DNA from: Betaproteobacteria bacterium
GTDB taxonomy: Bacteria > Pseudomonadota > Gammaproteobacteria > Burkholderiales > SHXO01
NCBI GenBank assembly: GCA_009693245.1
Contig: SHXO01000009.1
Coordinates: 1-53,231 of the forward strand
DNA: 53,231 bases
Direction of reading: 5' to 3'
How positions within the stretch are numbered: position 1 is the first letter of the stretch; each line of letters starts with the position of its first letter. The notes below the pieces were generated by a model. It was given only the letters and a program-made list of their open reading frames with translations, had not been told where the DNA came from and searched no databases. A program made the position numbers and the translations under genes. Of this stretch, positions 17,340 to 25,258 are shown piece by piece.

Positions 17340-17704
17340 CTAGCCCCGCCGCCACTCCTGCCAGCGTTCCTTGCCCTCGAATACCGCGATAGAGTCGTGT
17401 ACCTCGCGGTCCGCCACCCGTTCGAAATTGGGTACGAGGAGTGCATCCAAGCGTTCTTTGCCAATACCAAATGGCGGTCCGCGCGGTGTATCGCCAAAAA
17501 AGAAAAAGCCGGCAAGCAAACCACCGGGCTTGACGATCTGGGCCATGCGCTTGCCGTAGCGATCCCACATGCTGGGTGGCAAGGCGCAGAGGAATGTGCG
17601 CTCATAGACCACATCGTAGGGTGCCCCGAAACCGAACTCGAAAAAATCGTCGAGTTGGATGATGCTAGCGTGTTTCCCAGAAATCGGTTTTGGAACTGTC
17701 TTGC
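17340..17704 (-). pseudogene. Thiopurine S-methyltransferase family, N-terminus deleted
   Basis: The minus-strand frame gives IIQLDDFFEFGFGAPYDVVY, then ERTFLCALPPSMWDRYGKRM and PGGLLAGFFFFGDTPRGPPF, and ends WQEWRRG. This is the C-terminal 115 or so residues of bacterial TPMT-like SAM methyltransferases. The N-terminal half with the SAM-binding GxGxG loop is missing. An in-frame stop lies at about 17703, and the neighbouring cupin gene ends at 17709, so the break is a deletion junction. A late internal ATG at 17612 would give only 90 residues, probably inactive. Confidence 0.75.
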
Positions 17705-17708
17705 ACCA

Positions 17709-18074
17709 CTATTCCCCGCCCTCCGGCCCGTAGAACACGACCCACACCATCAAGTCGTCGCTGAACTCCTCGAAGCGATGGGCTACATTGGCAGGGACGA
17801 ATAGCATGTCGTTCGGCCCGAAGCGGGTGCGCGTGTCTGCGTTGACGAACCAGCCTGACCCGCGCGCGACAAAGTACAGCTCGTCTTGTTTGTGCGGCGT
17901 CTGCACATCGGCACCGCGCGGGGCAAATAACTTGACCAGCATGGAGCCGTGGCGAAACACTCCCGCCGAACGCGGCTTGGCTTCCGGGCCGGGTAGCAAA
18001 GCCGAGGCTTCTTCAACAGAGGCTTTGCGCTGATGACTGGGGTGCGCGACAAAGTTTTGTTCGTTACTCGCCAT
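17709..18074 (-). CDS. Cupin-domain protein
   Basis: This 121-residue single-domain cupin starts at ATG 18074 with GAGGA upstream. The first cupin motif appears as TPHKQDELYFVARGSGWFVN and the second as GPNDMLFVPANVAHRFEEFS, supplying His/Glu metal ligands. The function is unknown; stand-alone cupins bind metal and act as small dioxygenases, isomerases or sensors. It sits between the truncated TPMT gene and the chimeric pseudogene. Confidence 0.85.
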   Translation of the reverse strand: MASNEQNFVAHPSHQRKASVEEASALLPGPEAKPRSAGVFRHGSMLVKLFAPRGADVQTPHKQDELYFVARGSGWFVNADTRTRFGPNDMLFVPANVAHRFEEFSDDLMVWVVFYGPEGGE

Positions 18075-18098
18075 GGGAGTGTCCTCTAGTTTCAAACA

Positions 18099-19097
18099 TT
18101 ACGCTGACAGCCGAAAATCCACCGCCGGAGGTCGTCCGGCTATCGTGAGCCGCGAGTGTGCCGGAGCGCTGCGAGCGATGACTTGTCCGCGCCTCATCAC
18201 CAGCAGCCTTTGAGCGCGCAGCCGAATCGCTTCAATGGGATTGCGTGCATCGAGTACGACCAGATCCGCATGGCATCCCGGTGCAATGCCGTAGCCATCC
18301 AGTCCGAGAATACGCGCCGGAGTTTCGGTCACCGCGGCGAAGCACGCGGCCATGGCTTCTTGTCCAGTCATCTGCGCCACATGCAGGCCCATGTGGGCCA
18401 CCTCCAGCATATCGCCCGAGCCAAGGCTGTACCAAGGGTCCATCACGCAGTCGTGACCGAAGGCCACGGCAATGCCGGCGGCGAGCATTTCCGGCACGCG
18501 CGTCATACCGCGCCGCTTCGGATAAGTATCGTGGCGTCCCTGAATGGTGATGTTGATGAGCGGATTGGCCACCACTGACACGCCGGCTTCCTTGATGAGT
18601 GGAAGCAGCTTGGACACATAGTAGTTGTCCATGGAGTGCATGGAGGTCAAGTGCGATCCGGTCACGCGCCCCTGCAACCCTAAGCGCTGCGCATGGTCGG
18701 GTTCCTGGATGTAGTTGTCGAACACGGAAAAGTTCGGCGCCTGAGGCTTGCCCGAAGAACCCATGAGGAAGGAAATCTTCGGGTAACTCTTGGCGGCTTT
18801 GCGTGCGGCGGCTTCCACCGCGAAGGATTCTCCCACGATCAACTGATGTCCCGCCTCGGCATACTGGCGCAGCACCCTTTCGTAATCCGCGTTGGCCACG
18901 CTTTCGGAGAAGACTTATTCGATGTCTCCACGCGACTGCGCGGCGTTCAGCGCTTTGTGAATGCGGCTCACCCACTGCTGCTCCACGGGGACCGTGTAGA
19001 TGGCGGCCACTTTGATCTTGGCTTGCGCGCGCAGCCCGCCGGAAAGTCCCAGGGCGGTAGCGGCTATGAGTAAATTGATAAGTGCTCTCTTGTTCAT
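18099..19097 (-). pseudogene. Chimera: BMP-family solute-binding protein fused to cytosine deaminase C-terminus, with in-frame stop
   Basis: From ATG 19097 the frame starts MNKRALINLLIAATALGLSG, a signal peptide, then KIKVAAIYTVPVEQQWVSRI, the start of BMP/Med-type ABC receptors for nucleosides or purines. At 18915-18917 a TAA interrupts DIE-stop-VFSESVANADYE. The frame continues through SFLMGSSGKPQAPNFSVFDN to about 18700 and then changes, without a frameshift, to the C-terminal half of cytosine deaminase: TGSHLTSMHSMDNYYVSKLL, PLINITIQGRHDTYPKRRGM and FGHDCVMDPWYSLGSGDMLE. The deaminase HxH metal motif is missing, so it cannot be active. An internal deletion most likely removed the rest of an ABC-importer/codA operon. 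Confidence 0.85.
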
Positions 19098-19153
19098 TTT
19101 TCCTACGTTAGACAATTGGACTGCCTCGGTTAGACCGCCTCGCTTAGACCACT

Positions 19154-20398
19154 TCAGTTGGCCACGCCGGCTCGTTCCAGAACCGCGTGCAGTAACACGT
19201 TACATCCCGCTTCGATGTGCTCGGCTTTCGCATCTTCAATTTCGTTGTGACTGATGCCGTCCTTGCACGGAATGAAAATCATACCAGCGGGTGCCAAGCG
19301 TGCCATGAAGATGGCATCGTGGCCAGGTCCCGATATCGTGGGCATGTTGGAGTAACCAAGTTTCTCGGTGGCGCGCCGCACGGCGCCGATGCAAGCCTCG
19401 TGGAAGGGCACGGGTGGGTAGTAGGACACTTCTTTCAACTCGATGGGCAATCCCGTGTCCTTGCCTACTCTGGCCATGAAGGCGCGCAGGTCCGCGTCCA
19501 TGCGGTTGTGGGTGTCTTTTTCTGGATGGCGAAAATCGATGGAAAACTTCACTTGCCCAGGGATGACGTTGCGGCTGTTGGGGAAAACCTGCACGAAGCC
19601 CACGGTGCCGCGCCCGTTGGGGGCATAACGGTTGGCGATGGCCACCACTTCCTGCATGATGCGGGTTGCGGCTTGCAACGCATCCTTGCGGGTTTCCATG
19701 GGCGTGGAACCCGCGTGAGATTCCAAGCCGGTGACGATGCAGTCGTACCAGCGCAGCCCCATCACCGCTTCCACCACGCCGATCACTTTGTCGTTGGCTT
19801 CCAGCACGGGGCCTTGCTCGATGTGCGCCTCGAAGTAGGCGCCGATGGGATGTTGGCCAGGTTCCTCGGTTCCGACGTAACCGATGCGGGCGAGTTCCTC
19901 CTTCACGGTTTTACCGTTCACGTCCTTGGAGTTGTAGGCGTGCTCCAAGGTGAAGTCCTTGCAGAACACGCCCGAGCCCATCATCACCGGCACGAAGCGC
20001 GAGCCTTCTTCATTGGTCCAGAAGATGACTTCCAAAGGCGCTTCGGTTTGCACCTTGGCGTCGTTCAATGCGCGCATCACTTCAAGCCCCGCCAGCACGC
20101 CGTAGTTGCCATCGAACTTGCCCCCCGTCGGTTGCGTGTCGATGTGGCTGCCCATGCAGATGGGCGGCTTACTGTTATCGCGGCCCGGGCGGCGCATGAA
20201 GCAGTTGCCGATCTTATCGATGGTGATTTGCAGCCCCGCTGCCTTGGCCCAAGACACGACGAGATCGCGCCCCTGTTTATCCAAATCGGTGAGGGCCAGG
20301 CGGCATACGCCGCCCTTGGGCGTGGCGCCGATCTTGGCCAGTTCCATGAGCGAATCCCACAGGCGCTGGCCGTTGATGCTCAATGTATCTGTGCGCAT
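19154..20398 (-). CDS. M20-family N-carbamoyl amino acid amidohydrolase (HyuC/AmaB/beta-ureidopropionase type)
   Basis: This 414-residue dinuclear metal hydrolase opens ureido bonds of N-carbamoyl amino acids, beta-ureidopropionate or allantoate. Metal-site motifs are MGSHIDTQPTGGKFDGNYGV, WTNEEGSRF, and the C-terminal GPGHDAIFMARLAPAGMIFI and GISHNEIE. ATG 20398 has AGGAG at the right distance. It lies 8 bases downstream of the cofE stop (20407), so it may be the last gene of that transcript. Its neighbour on the other side is the BMP/CodA chimera, which suggests a former pyrimidine or hydantoin breakdown set. Exact substrate unknown. Confidence 0.9.
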   Translation of the reverse strand: MRTDTLSINGQRLWDSLMELAKIGATPKGGVCRLALTDLDKQGRDLVVSWAKAAGLQITIDKIGNCFMRRPGRDNSKPPICMGSHIDTQPTGGKFDGNYGVLAGLEVMRALNDAKVQTEAPLEVIFWTNEEGSRFVPVMMGSGVFCKDFTLEHAYNSKDVNGKTVKEELARIGYVGTEEPGQHPIGAYFEAHIEQGPVLEANDKVIGVVEAVMGLRWYDCIVTGLESHAGSTPMETRKDALQAATRIMQEVVAIANRYAPNGRGTVGFVQVFPNSRNVIPGQVKFSIDFRHPEKDTHNRMDADLRAFMARVGKDTGLPIELKEVSYYPPVPFHEACIGAVRRATEKLGYSNMPTISGPGHDAIFMARLAPAGMIFIPCKDGISHNEIEDAKAEHIEAGCNVLLHAVLERAGVAN

Positions 20399-20406
20399 AG
20401 GTGCTC

Positions 20407-21198
20407 CTAGCAAAATAAGTCTTCTTGGGCGGGACGTATCAACGCGCTGGCCGGCGCCGGCCGCCCGAATGCCTGGGACGGTACACCGGAGACTATCACC
20501 ATGGGCAAACCTTCGCTGCCCTCTCCCATGACGAGGGTGGCCGCACTGGCGATTTGGTCGGCAATCGCCACTTGCGTGATGCGCAGCGCACGGCCGAAGC
20601 GGTCAGGCTTCCCGCGCTGGTCGGCAAGCGGCATCAGCCCCGCGCAACCGATGCACACGCCGCACACGCCCATGCGCCACGCGCGCCCAAAACTATCGGT
20701 GATGATGATCGCGACGTCAGTGCCCGTGCGCTTCATGATGGCTTCACGCAAGCGCGCCGCGCTGTGGTCCGGGTTTTCCGGCAGCAGCAAGACTCGGTGA
20801 TCGCCCCCTTCTACGTTGGATTGATCGATGGCCGCGTTGGCCACCACAAATCCCAACCTGTGCCGCACGATGAGCACGTCCTTCACACAGCGCACCACGG
20901 CAGTAGCTTCGCGCAACACCACTTCCACGTAACGCGCATCCTTTGCGCACTTCCCCGCCAGTTCCAGGGCTTTCGTACTGGGCTCAACGCTGTCGAGATC
21001 CACATAACGGTTTTCGGATTTCGACACCACCTTCTGGCACACCGCCACCACATCGTGCTGCGCGAGCGCGATGGCGTTGCGCTCCAGGGCCTCGATGAGG
21101 ATGTCCTCGATCAACTGGCCGGGACGAACTTCTCCGATGCCTTGGAGTGCTCTGAGCGTTAGACAGGGTGTTCCTCCATCGGCCTCTTCGTAAATCAT
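20407..21198 (-). CDS. cofE: Coenzyme F420-0:L-glutamate ligase
   Basis: This 263-residue enzyme adds glutamate residues to F420-0 using GTP. The sequence has the CofE features GIGEVRPGQLIEDILIEAL, DVVAVCQKVVSKSENRYVDL, HRLGFVVANAAIDQSNV, ITDSFGRAWRMGVCGVCIG and DRFGRALRITQVAIADQIAS. It carries only the CofE domain, without the FbiB nitroreductase extension of mycobacteria. It lies downstream of two LLM oxidoreductase genes in the cofG-cofH-cofC set, with a 200-base repeat-bearing gap before it. Confidence 0.93.
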   Translation of the reverse strand: MIYEEADGGTPCLTLRALQGIGEVRPGQLIEDILIEALERNAIALAQHDVVAVCQKVVSKSENRYVDLDSVEPSTKALELAGKCAKDARYVEVVLREATAVVRCVKDVLIVRHRLGFVVANAAIDQSNVEGGDHRVLLLPENPDHSAARLREAIMKRTGTDVAIIITDSFGRAWRMGVCGVCIGCAGLMPLADQRGKPDRFGRALRITQVAIADQIASAATLVMGEGSEGLPMVIVSGVPSQAFGRPAPASALIRPAQEDLFC

Positions 21199-21207
21199 GA
21201 CATGCTC

Positions 21208-21358
21208 TTTCCCTCACCCTCAGTCCCTCTCCCTCATCCCCATCCCTTCTCCCGGAGGGAGAAGGGAGCGTCGTGCTTCCCGCCCGAGCGGGAAGAATGC
21301 CGAGTGGGAAGTAAAAAGCCCTTCTCCCTCCGGGAGAATGGTGGGGATGAGGGAAACC
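21208..21358. repeat. Dispersed hairpin repeat, copy C (two inverted units)
   Basis: Two inverted copies of the CCCTTCTCCCGGAGGGAGAAGG core lie about 80 bases apart (the second as AAGCCCTTCTCCCTCCGGGAG) and can pair with one another around GCTTCCCGCCCGAGCGGGAAG. The element occupies the gap between the FGD-like gene and cofE and may form a strong transcript hairpin inside the F420 operon. Confidence 0.65.
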
Positions 21359-21397
21359 ATTTTGAATAAATTCTCCATGCCATCGATTAGGAAATCC

Positions 21398-22405
21398 TCA
21401 AGTACCGAAGCGCTCACGCAGCAAGGGCAGCACGCTTTTCGCGTATAGCCGAAGAAACCGCTCTTGATCGGGCCCAGGGGCGTGGAAGACCAGGTGATTG
21501 AACCCCAGATCGATATAGGGCTCGATGTTCTCTACGTGCTCCTCCGGGTCCGTGGAGACGATCCAGCGCTTGGCGGTGCGTTCCACGGGCATAGCGTCAG
21601 AGAGACGCTCAATTTCCATGGGGTCCTCCACGTTCATTTTTTCTTCCGGCGAGAGCGCCAGCGCGCCCCAATGACGCGTGTCGTGTAGGGCGCGGTGGTG
21701 CTCCGTATCGAAGGACACTTTCATTTCGATCATGCGGTCGATGTCGTCCTGGGCGCGGCCCGACTTCGCCAGCCCTGTCTTCAAGCTGGGCATCAGCGTG
21801 TCTCGGTAAAGTCCCTCCGCCTTGCCGCTGGTGCAGATGAAACCTTGCGCGTGCTCGCCCGCGAATTGGGCAATGACCGGCCCTGCCGCCGCTACGTAGA
21901 TGGGCACGGCCTCCTCCGGGCGGTTATAGATGGTTGCGTTTTCCGTGCGGTAATACTGTCCGCGAAAGGACACGCGTTCTTCTTGCCACAACTGCTTGAT
22001 GAGCGCGATGGATTCGCGAAAGCGCGCCGTGCGCTCCTTCTGCTCTGGCCACACCATGCCGCTCGCCGGCGTTTCGTTGAGCGACTCGCCAGTTCCCACG
22101 CCCAGCACAATACGGCCGGGAAACATATCCCCCAAGGTGCCGAAGGCCTGAGCGACGACGGAAGGGTGATAGCGAAAGGTGGGAGTGAGCACGCTGGTAC
22201 CCATGACGATGCGCGAAGTGCGCGCGCCGAGCGCTCCCAGCCACGATAGGGAAAAGGGCGCGTGGCCACCCGTGTGCCGCCAGGGCTGAAAGTGATCGCT
22301 GATGAACACCGAGTCGAAGCCCAGTTCCTCCGCTAAGCAGGCGTACTCCAATAACTGCTTGGGCGAGAACTGTTCGGCGGAGGCTTTGTATCCGAGTTTG
22401 AGCAT
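21398..22405 (-). CDS. F420-dependent LLM-class oxidoreductase (Fgd-like)
   Basis: This 335-residue TIM-barrel protein of the luciferase-like monooxygenase fold starts LKLGYKASAEQFSPKQLLEY. The segments DSVFISDHFQPWRHTGGHAP and LGALGARTSRIVMGTSVLTP are typical of F420-dependent glucose-6-phosphate or alcohol dehydrogenases (Fgd-like group), as is VGTGESLNE. Enzymes of this group reduce F420 by oxidising a sugar phosphate or alcohol. Its place inside a cof operon makes F420, not FMN, the likely cofactor. It could supply reduced F420 to the partner LLM enzyme encoded just upstream. The substrate is not determined. Confidence 0.85.
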   Translation of the reverse strand: MLKLGYKASAEQFSPKQLLEYACLAEELGFDSVFISDHFQPWRHTGGHAPFSLSWLGALGARTSRIVMGTSVLTPTFRYHPSVVAQAFGTLGDMFPGRIVLGVGTGESLNETPASGMVWPEQKERTARFRESIALIKQLWQEERVSFRGQYYRTENATIYNRPEEAVPIYVAAAGPVIAQFAGEHAQGFICTSGKAEGLYRDTLMPSLKTGLAKSGRAQDDIDRMIEMKVSFDTEHHRALHDTRHWGALALSPEEKMNVEDPMEIERLSDAMPVERTAKRWIVSTDPEEHVENIEPYIDLGFNHLVFHAPGPDQERFLRLYAKSVLPLLRERFGT

Positions 22406-22408
22406 GAT

Positions 22409-23410
22409 TTACCGAAGGGATGGGATCACTTTCGACCCGTAGGTGGCGATGATGTTTTCCTCGTCGCCGTTGTCCAGATAAATGTTGAACTGCGTGATGC
22501 CGGCCGCTTTCAGCGCGTGCAGCTTGGTTACGTGCTGTTCCGCGGTTCCCAGCACGCAGAAGCTCTCCACCACGTCCGGAGTGATGAAGTCCAGATATGG
22601 GTTGTCGCTTTGGCCGTGCTTGGAATAGTCGTAACCGCGCCGCTTCTCGATGTAGGCCGTGAGACTTTCGGGAACGGCGTGCGCATCCTTGCCGTACTTC
22701 TCCACGATGTCCGCCACGTGATTGCCCACCATGGCGGGAAACCACTTGGTGGCCTCGAAACATTGTTGCGCGGATCCAAAGTACGCGGGCGCGGCAGCCA
22801 TGGAGCGATACTTCGACATGTCGCGCCCCGCGGCGCGTCCCGCGGCCAAGGCTTGGTCCGTGAACCATTTACACAGGCCCACATCGGCGATTTGCAGCAC
22901 CAAGCCATCCGCATTTTCACCGGCACACTTCAGCGCTTGCGGGCCGTACGCCGCGATCCACGCGGGCATGTCGTATCCCGCTGCCCAGGCCAATTTCACT
23001 GGATTCTGGCATTCCGGATAACTCACGTCCTCGCCGCGCGCCATGGCCTTCATCGCGCGCACGAACTTGGCGACCCGCTCCAGGGTCGCGGGCTTATTGC
23101 CCATAACCCGCCGCGAGCTGTCGCCGCGCCCAACGGCCACGTCCATGCGCCCGCCGCTTTGCTTGGCGAGCGAGGCGAACAAGGAACCGGCCACCGACCA
23201 ATCGCGCACGTCCGGGTTGGTGACCAGCGGCCCGAAACGCATGGTGCGCGTGTGTTCCATGCACATGGCGATGGCCGGGTAGCACTCGCGCCACAAGATG
23301 TGCGAATCGTAGAACCAGCAATAGCCAAAGCCCGCGTGCTCGGCCATGCGCACGAGATAGCGAGCCCTGTCCGGTTCAACGAAGCCCTTGAAGGTGATGC
23401 CGAACTCCAT
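22409..23410 (-). CDS. F420-dependent LLM-class oxidoreductase
   Basis: This 333-residue LLM-fold protein begins MEFGITFKGFVEPDRARYLV, has HAGFGYCWFYDSHILWRECY and RFGPLVTNPDVRDWSVAGSL, and includes GRMDVAVGRGDSSRRVMG. These features fit the TIGR03842-type F420 LLM group, and it differs clearly from the Fgd-like gene beside it. It starts 7 bases after cofC and ends 3 bases before the Fgd-like start, so the set is one transcript. A role as the F420H2-using partner of the next gene is an inference from position. Confidence 0.85.
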   Translation of the reverse strand: MEFGITFKGFVEPDRARYLVRMAEHAGFGYCWFYDSHILWRECYPAIAMCMEHTRTMRFGPLVTNPDVRDWSVAGSLFASLAKQSGGRMDVAVGRGDSSRRVMGNKPATLERVAKFVRAMKAMARGEDVSYPECQNPVKLAWAAGYDMPAWIAAYGPQALKCAGENADGLVLQIADVGLCKWFTDQALAAGRAAGRDMSKYRSMAAAPAYFGSAQQCFEATKWFPAMVGNHVADIVEKYGKDAHAVPESLTAYIEKRRGYDYSKHGQSDNPYLDFITPDVVESFCVLGTAEQHVTKLHALKAAGITQFNIYLDNGDEENIIATYGSKVIPSLR

Positions 23411-23417
23411 GGACGAA

Positions 23418-24038
23418 CTACTCGCTTCTCTGAGTCCTCGGTCCGCGCCGTTCGGGAATCTCGAACAACTCCAAATCCCCCGGCGTATCCACGTCGCGCG
23501 CGAGAAAAGGCAGATGCAGCCGCTGCGTGCGATAACCGCGTTGCTTGGCGGCGATCTCGTGCATCAGGGCCGAGCCAGGGCCATAGCGGAACGGGCAGGC
23601 ATTGGGGGCGGGCAGCAGCAGCGCGTTGGTGCCTCCGTCCACCGCTTCGGCAATGACCACCGTGCGCCCGATACTGGCGACGAACAAGTCCTGCACCTCG
23701 CTCGCCTCCCACACCGCCACGTCCGCGGCGACGATGAGGGTCGAGGTGAACCCGCGCTCAACCGCCCACAGAGCCGCGGCTTCCACGGCGGCGTTCAATC
23801 CTCGGCGATGGGTTTCGCGCAGCACTTGCGCGCCTTGGCGCAGGCTCGCGAAGGCGATGGATTCGGATTCCGTCACCACCAACCGGGGCATCGTTGGGTG
23901 CTGCTTGGCAAAGAAGGAAAGCGTGTTGGCGAATAGCATCCTGGCCAAGTTCTCGCGCTCCTCCGCGTGCATCGCGGCACTCAGGCGCGTCTTGGCGCTG
24001 GCGGGGTCTTTCATGGGAACGATCAGCAGCGTGCTCAT
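23418..24038 (-). CDS. cofC: CofC-type guanylyltransferase of F420 synthesis
   Basis: The 206-residue protein begins MSTLLIVPMKDPASAKTRLS, the characteristic start of CofC, which activates a three-carbon phosphate (2-phospholactate, phosphoenolpyruvate or 3-phosphoglycerate, depending on lineage) with GTP. VDGGTNALLLPAP and RYGPGSALMH are further family motifs. The ATG overlaps the cofH stop as ATGA. In some proteobacteria the enzyme prefers 3-phosphoglycerate; the substrate here cannot be read from the sequence. The C-terminal RGPRTQRSE tail is unremarkable. Confidence 0.93.
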   Translation of the reverse strand: MSTLLIVPMKDPASAKTRLSAAMHAEERENLARMLFANTLSFFAKQHPTMPRLVVTESESIAFASLRQGAQVLRETHRRGLNAAVEAAALWAVERGFTSTLIVAADVAVWEASEVQDLFVASIGRTVVIAEAVDGGTNALLLPAPNACPFRYGPGSALMHEIAAKQRGYRTQRLHLPFLARDVDTPGDLELFEIPERRGPRTQRSE

Positions 24039-25258
24039 GAGGCCACCTGCGCGCGAGCGCGATGCAGAAACGCGACGGGACTCACTCCAGGCTTGCGCTC
24101 CACCAGCGGGGGAATCTCGGGCGGATCGTGATCGTCGAAGACTTCCAGCGTGCGATAGAGCGTGTCTCGTTGCACGGGAATGCGGCCCGCCGCGCGGATG
24201 ATCTCCACCATTTCCAGCGGCGTGATCTCCTGGCCGTGCTTGGCGCCCGCCGCGCGCGAAATGCTCTCGTTCATCAAGGTGCCGCCCATGTCGTTGGCGC
24301 CGCAGGTGAGAATGGCTTGCGCCGTTTGCGGCCCGAGCTTCACCCATGAGACTTGGATGTTGTCGATGAACCCCGCGAGCATCAAGCGCGCAACCGCGTG
24401 CATGCGCAGATGTTCGTCCAGGGTGGGGCCAGGCCGTGCATCTTCATGCTCCGCGAACAAGCGCGTCTGGTCGTGGATAAAGCCCAAGGGCACGAATTCG
24501 GTGAAACCGCCGGTGTCCTTCTGAATGGAGCGAATCAAATCGATGTGCGCCGCCCAATGTCGCGGGCCGTCGATATGGCCATACATGATGGTGGCGGTGG
24601 AGCGCAGGCCCACGGCGTGGGCATCGCGCACGATGCTTACCCACTCTTCGGCGGAGAGTTTGTTGCGCGTGAGCTGCAGGCGAATCTCCTTGTCGAGAAT
24701 TTCCGCCGCCGTGCCGGGGATAGTGCCCAGACCCAGCGCTTTCAATTCGCTCAGCAAGGCGCGCGGCGTCATGCGCGCCTTCTTCGCGCCATACCATATC
24801 TCGAAAGGCGAGAAGGCGTGAATGTGCATGCGCGGCACCTTGGCCTTCACCGCCTCCACCAAGCGGTGGTAGTAATCCGCGGGAAGATCCGGATGCAACC
24901 CGCCTTGAATGCACACCTCGGTGCCGCCGCGCTGCCACGCTTCTTGCGCGCGGCGCGCCACTTCCTCCAGGGACAACCACTGCGCTTCGGGCGCTTCCCG
25001 GTGCACCCCAAAATTGCAGAAGCGGCACGCCATGTAGCATACGTTGGTGAAGTTGATGTTGCGCACCGTGACGAAGCTCACGTTCTCGCCCACAAGCTGG
25101 CGGCGCACTTGGTCGGCGGTGGCGAGCAAGGCGGCGAGATCGGCGTCTTGCGCCCGGAACAGCACCTCACCTTCCTCCCGGGAGATCTCCTTGCCTTCGA
25201 GCGCGCGCTCCAATATGGCACGCACTTCCGTGGAGGCCTTGTTTAGCGCGTCCGTCAT
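24035..25258 (-). CDS. cofH: FO synthase subunit 2 (radical SAM)
   Basis: This 407-residue radical SAM enzyme couples tyrosine to the flavin precursor in synthesis of FO, the chromophore of F420. The cluster motif is CYMACRFC (Cys74, Cys78, Cys81), with NINFTNVC before it. GGLHPDLPADYYHRLVEAVK, HAFSPFEIWYGAKK and GTIPGTAAEILDKEIR are typical CofH stretches. Start ATG 25258 overlaps the cofG stop (ATGA). A longer frame to 25510 lies over cofG and is not used. Confidence 0.95.
   Translation of the reverse strand: MTDALNKASTEVRAILERALEGKEISREEGEVLFRAQDADLAALLATADQVRRQLVGENVSFVTVRNINFTNVCYMACRFCNFGVHREAPEAQWLSLEEVARRAQEAWQRGGTEVCIQGGLHPDLPADYYHRLVEAVKAKVPRMHIHAFSPFEIWYGAKKARMTPRALLSELKALGLGTIPGTAAEILDKEIRLQLTRNKLSAEEWVSIVRDAHAVGLRSTATIMYGHIDGPRHWAAHIDLIRSIQKDTGGFTEFVPLGFIHDQTRLFAEHEDARPGPTLDEHLRMHAVARLMLAGFIDNIQVSWVKLGPQTAQAILTCGANDMGGTLMNESISRAAGAKHGQEITPLEMVEIIRAAGRIPVQRDTLYRTLEVFDDHDPPEIPPLVERKPGVSPVAFLHRARAQVAS

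Noticed and set aside
19217-20410. Long plus-strand frame opposite the M20 hydrolase (and similar ones opposite pepN and the LLM genes)
   Set aside because: These are antisense shadows caused by high GC; their translations are His/Arg/Gly-rich without domains, while the minus-strand products have catalytic motifs.
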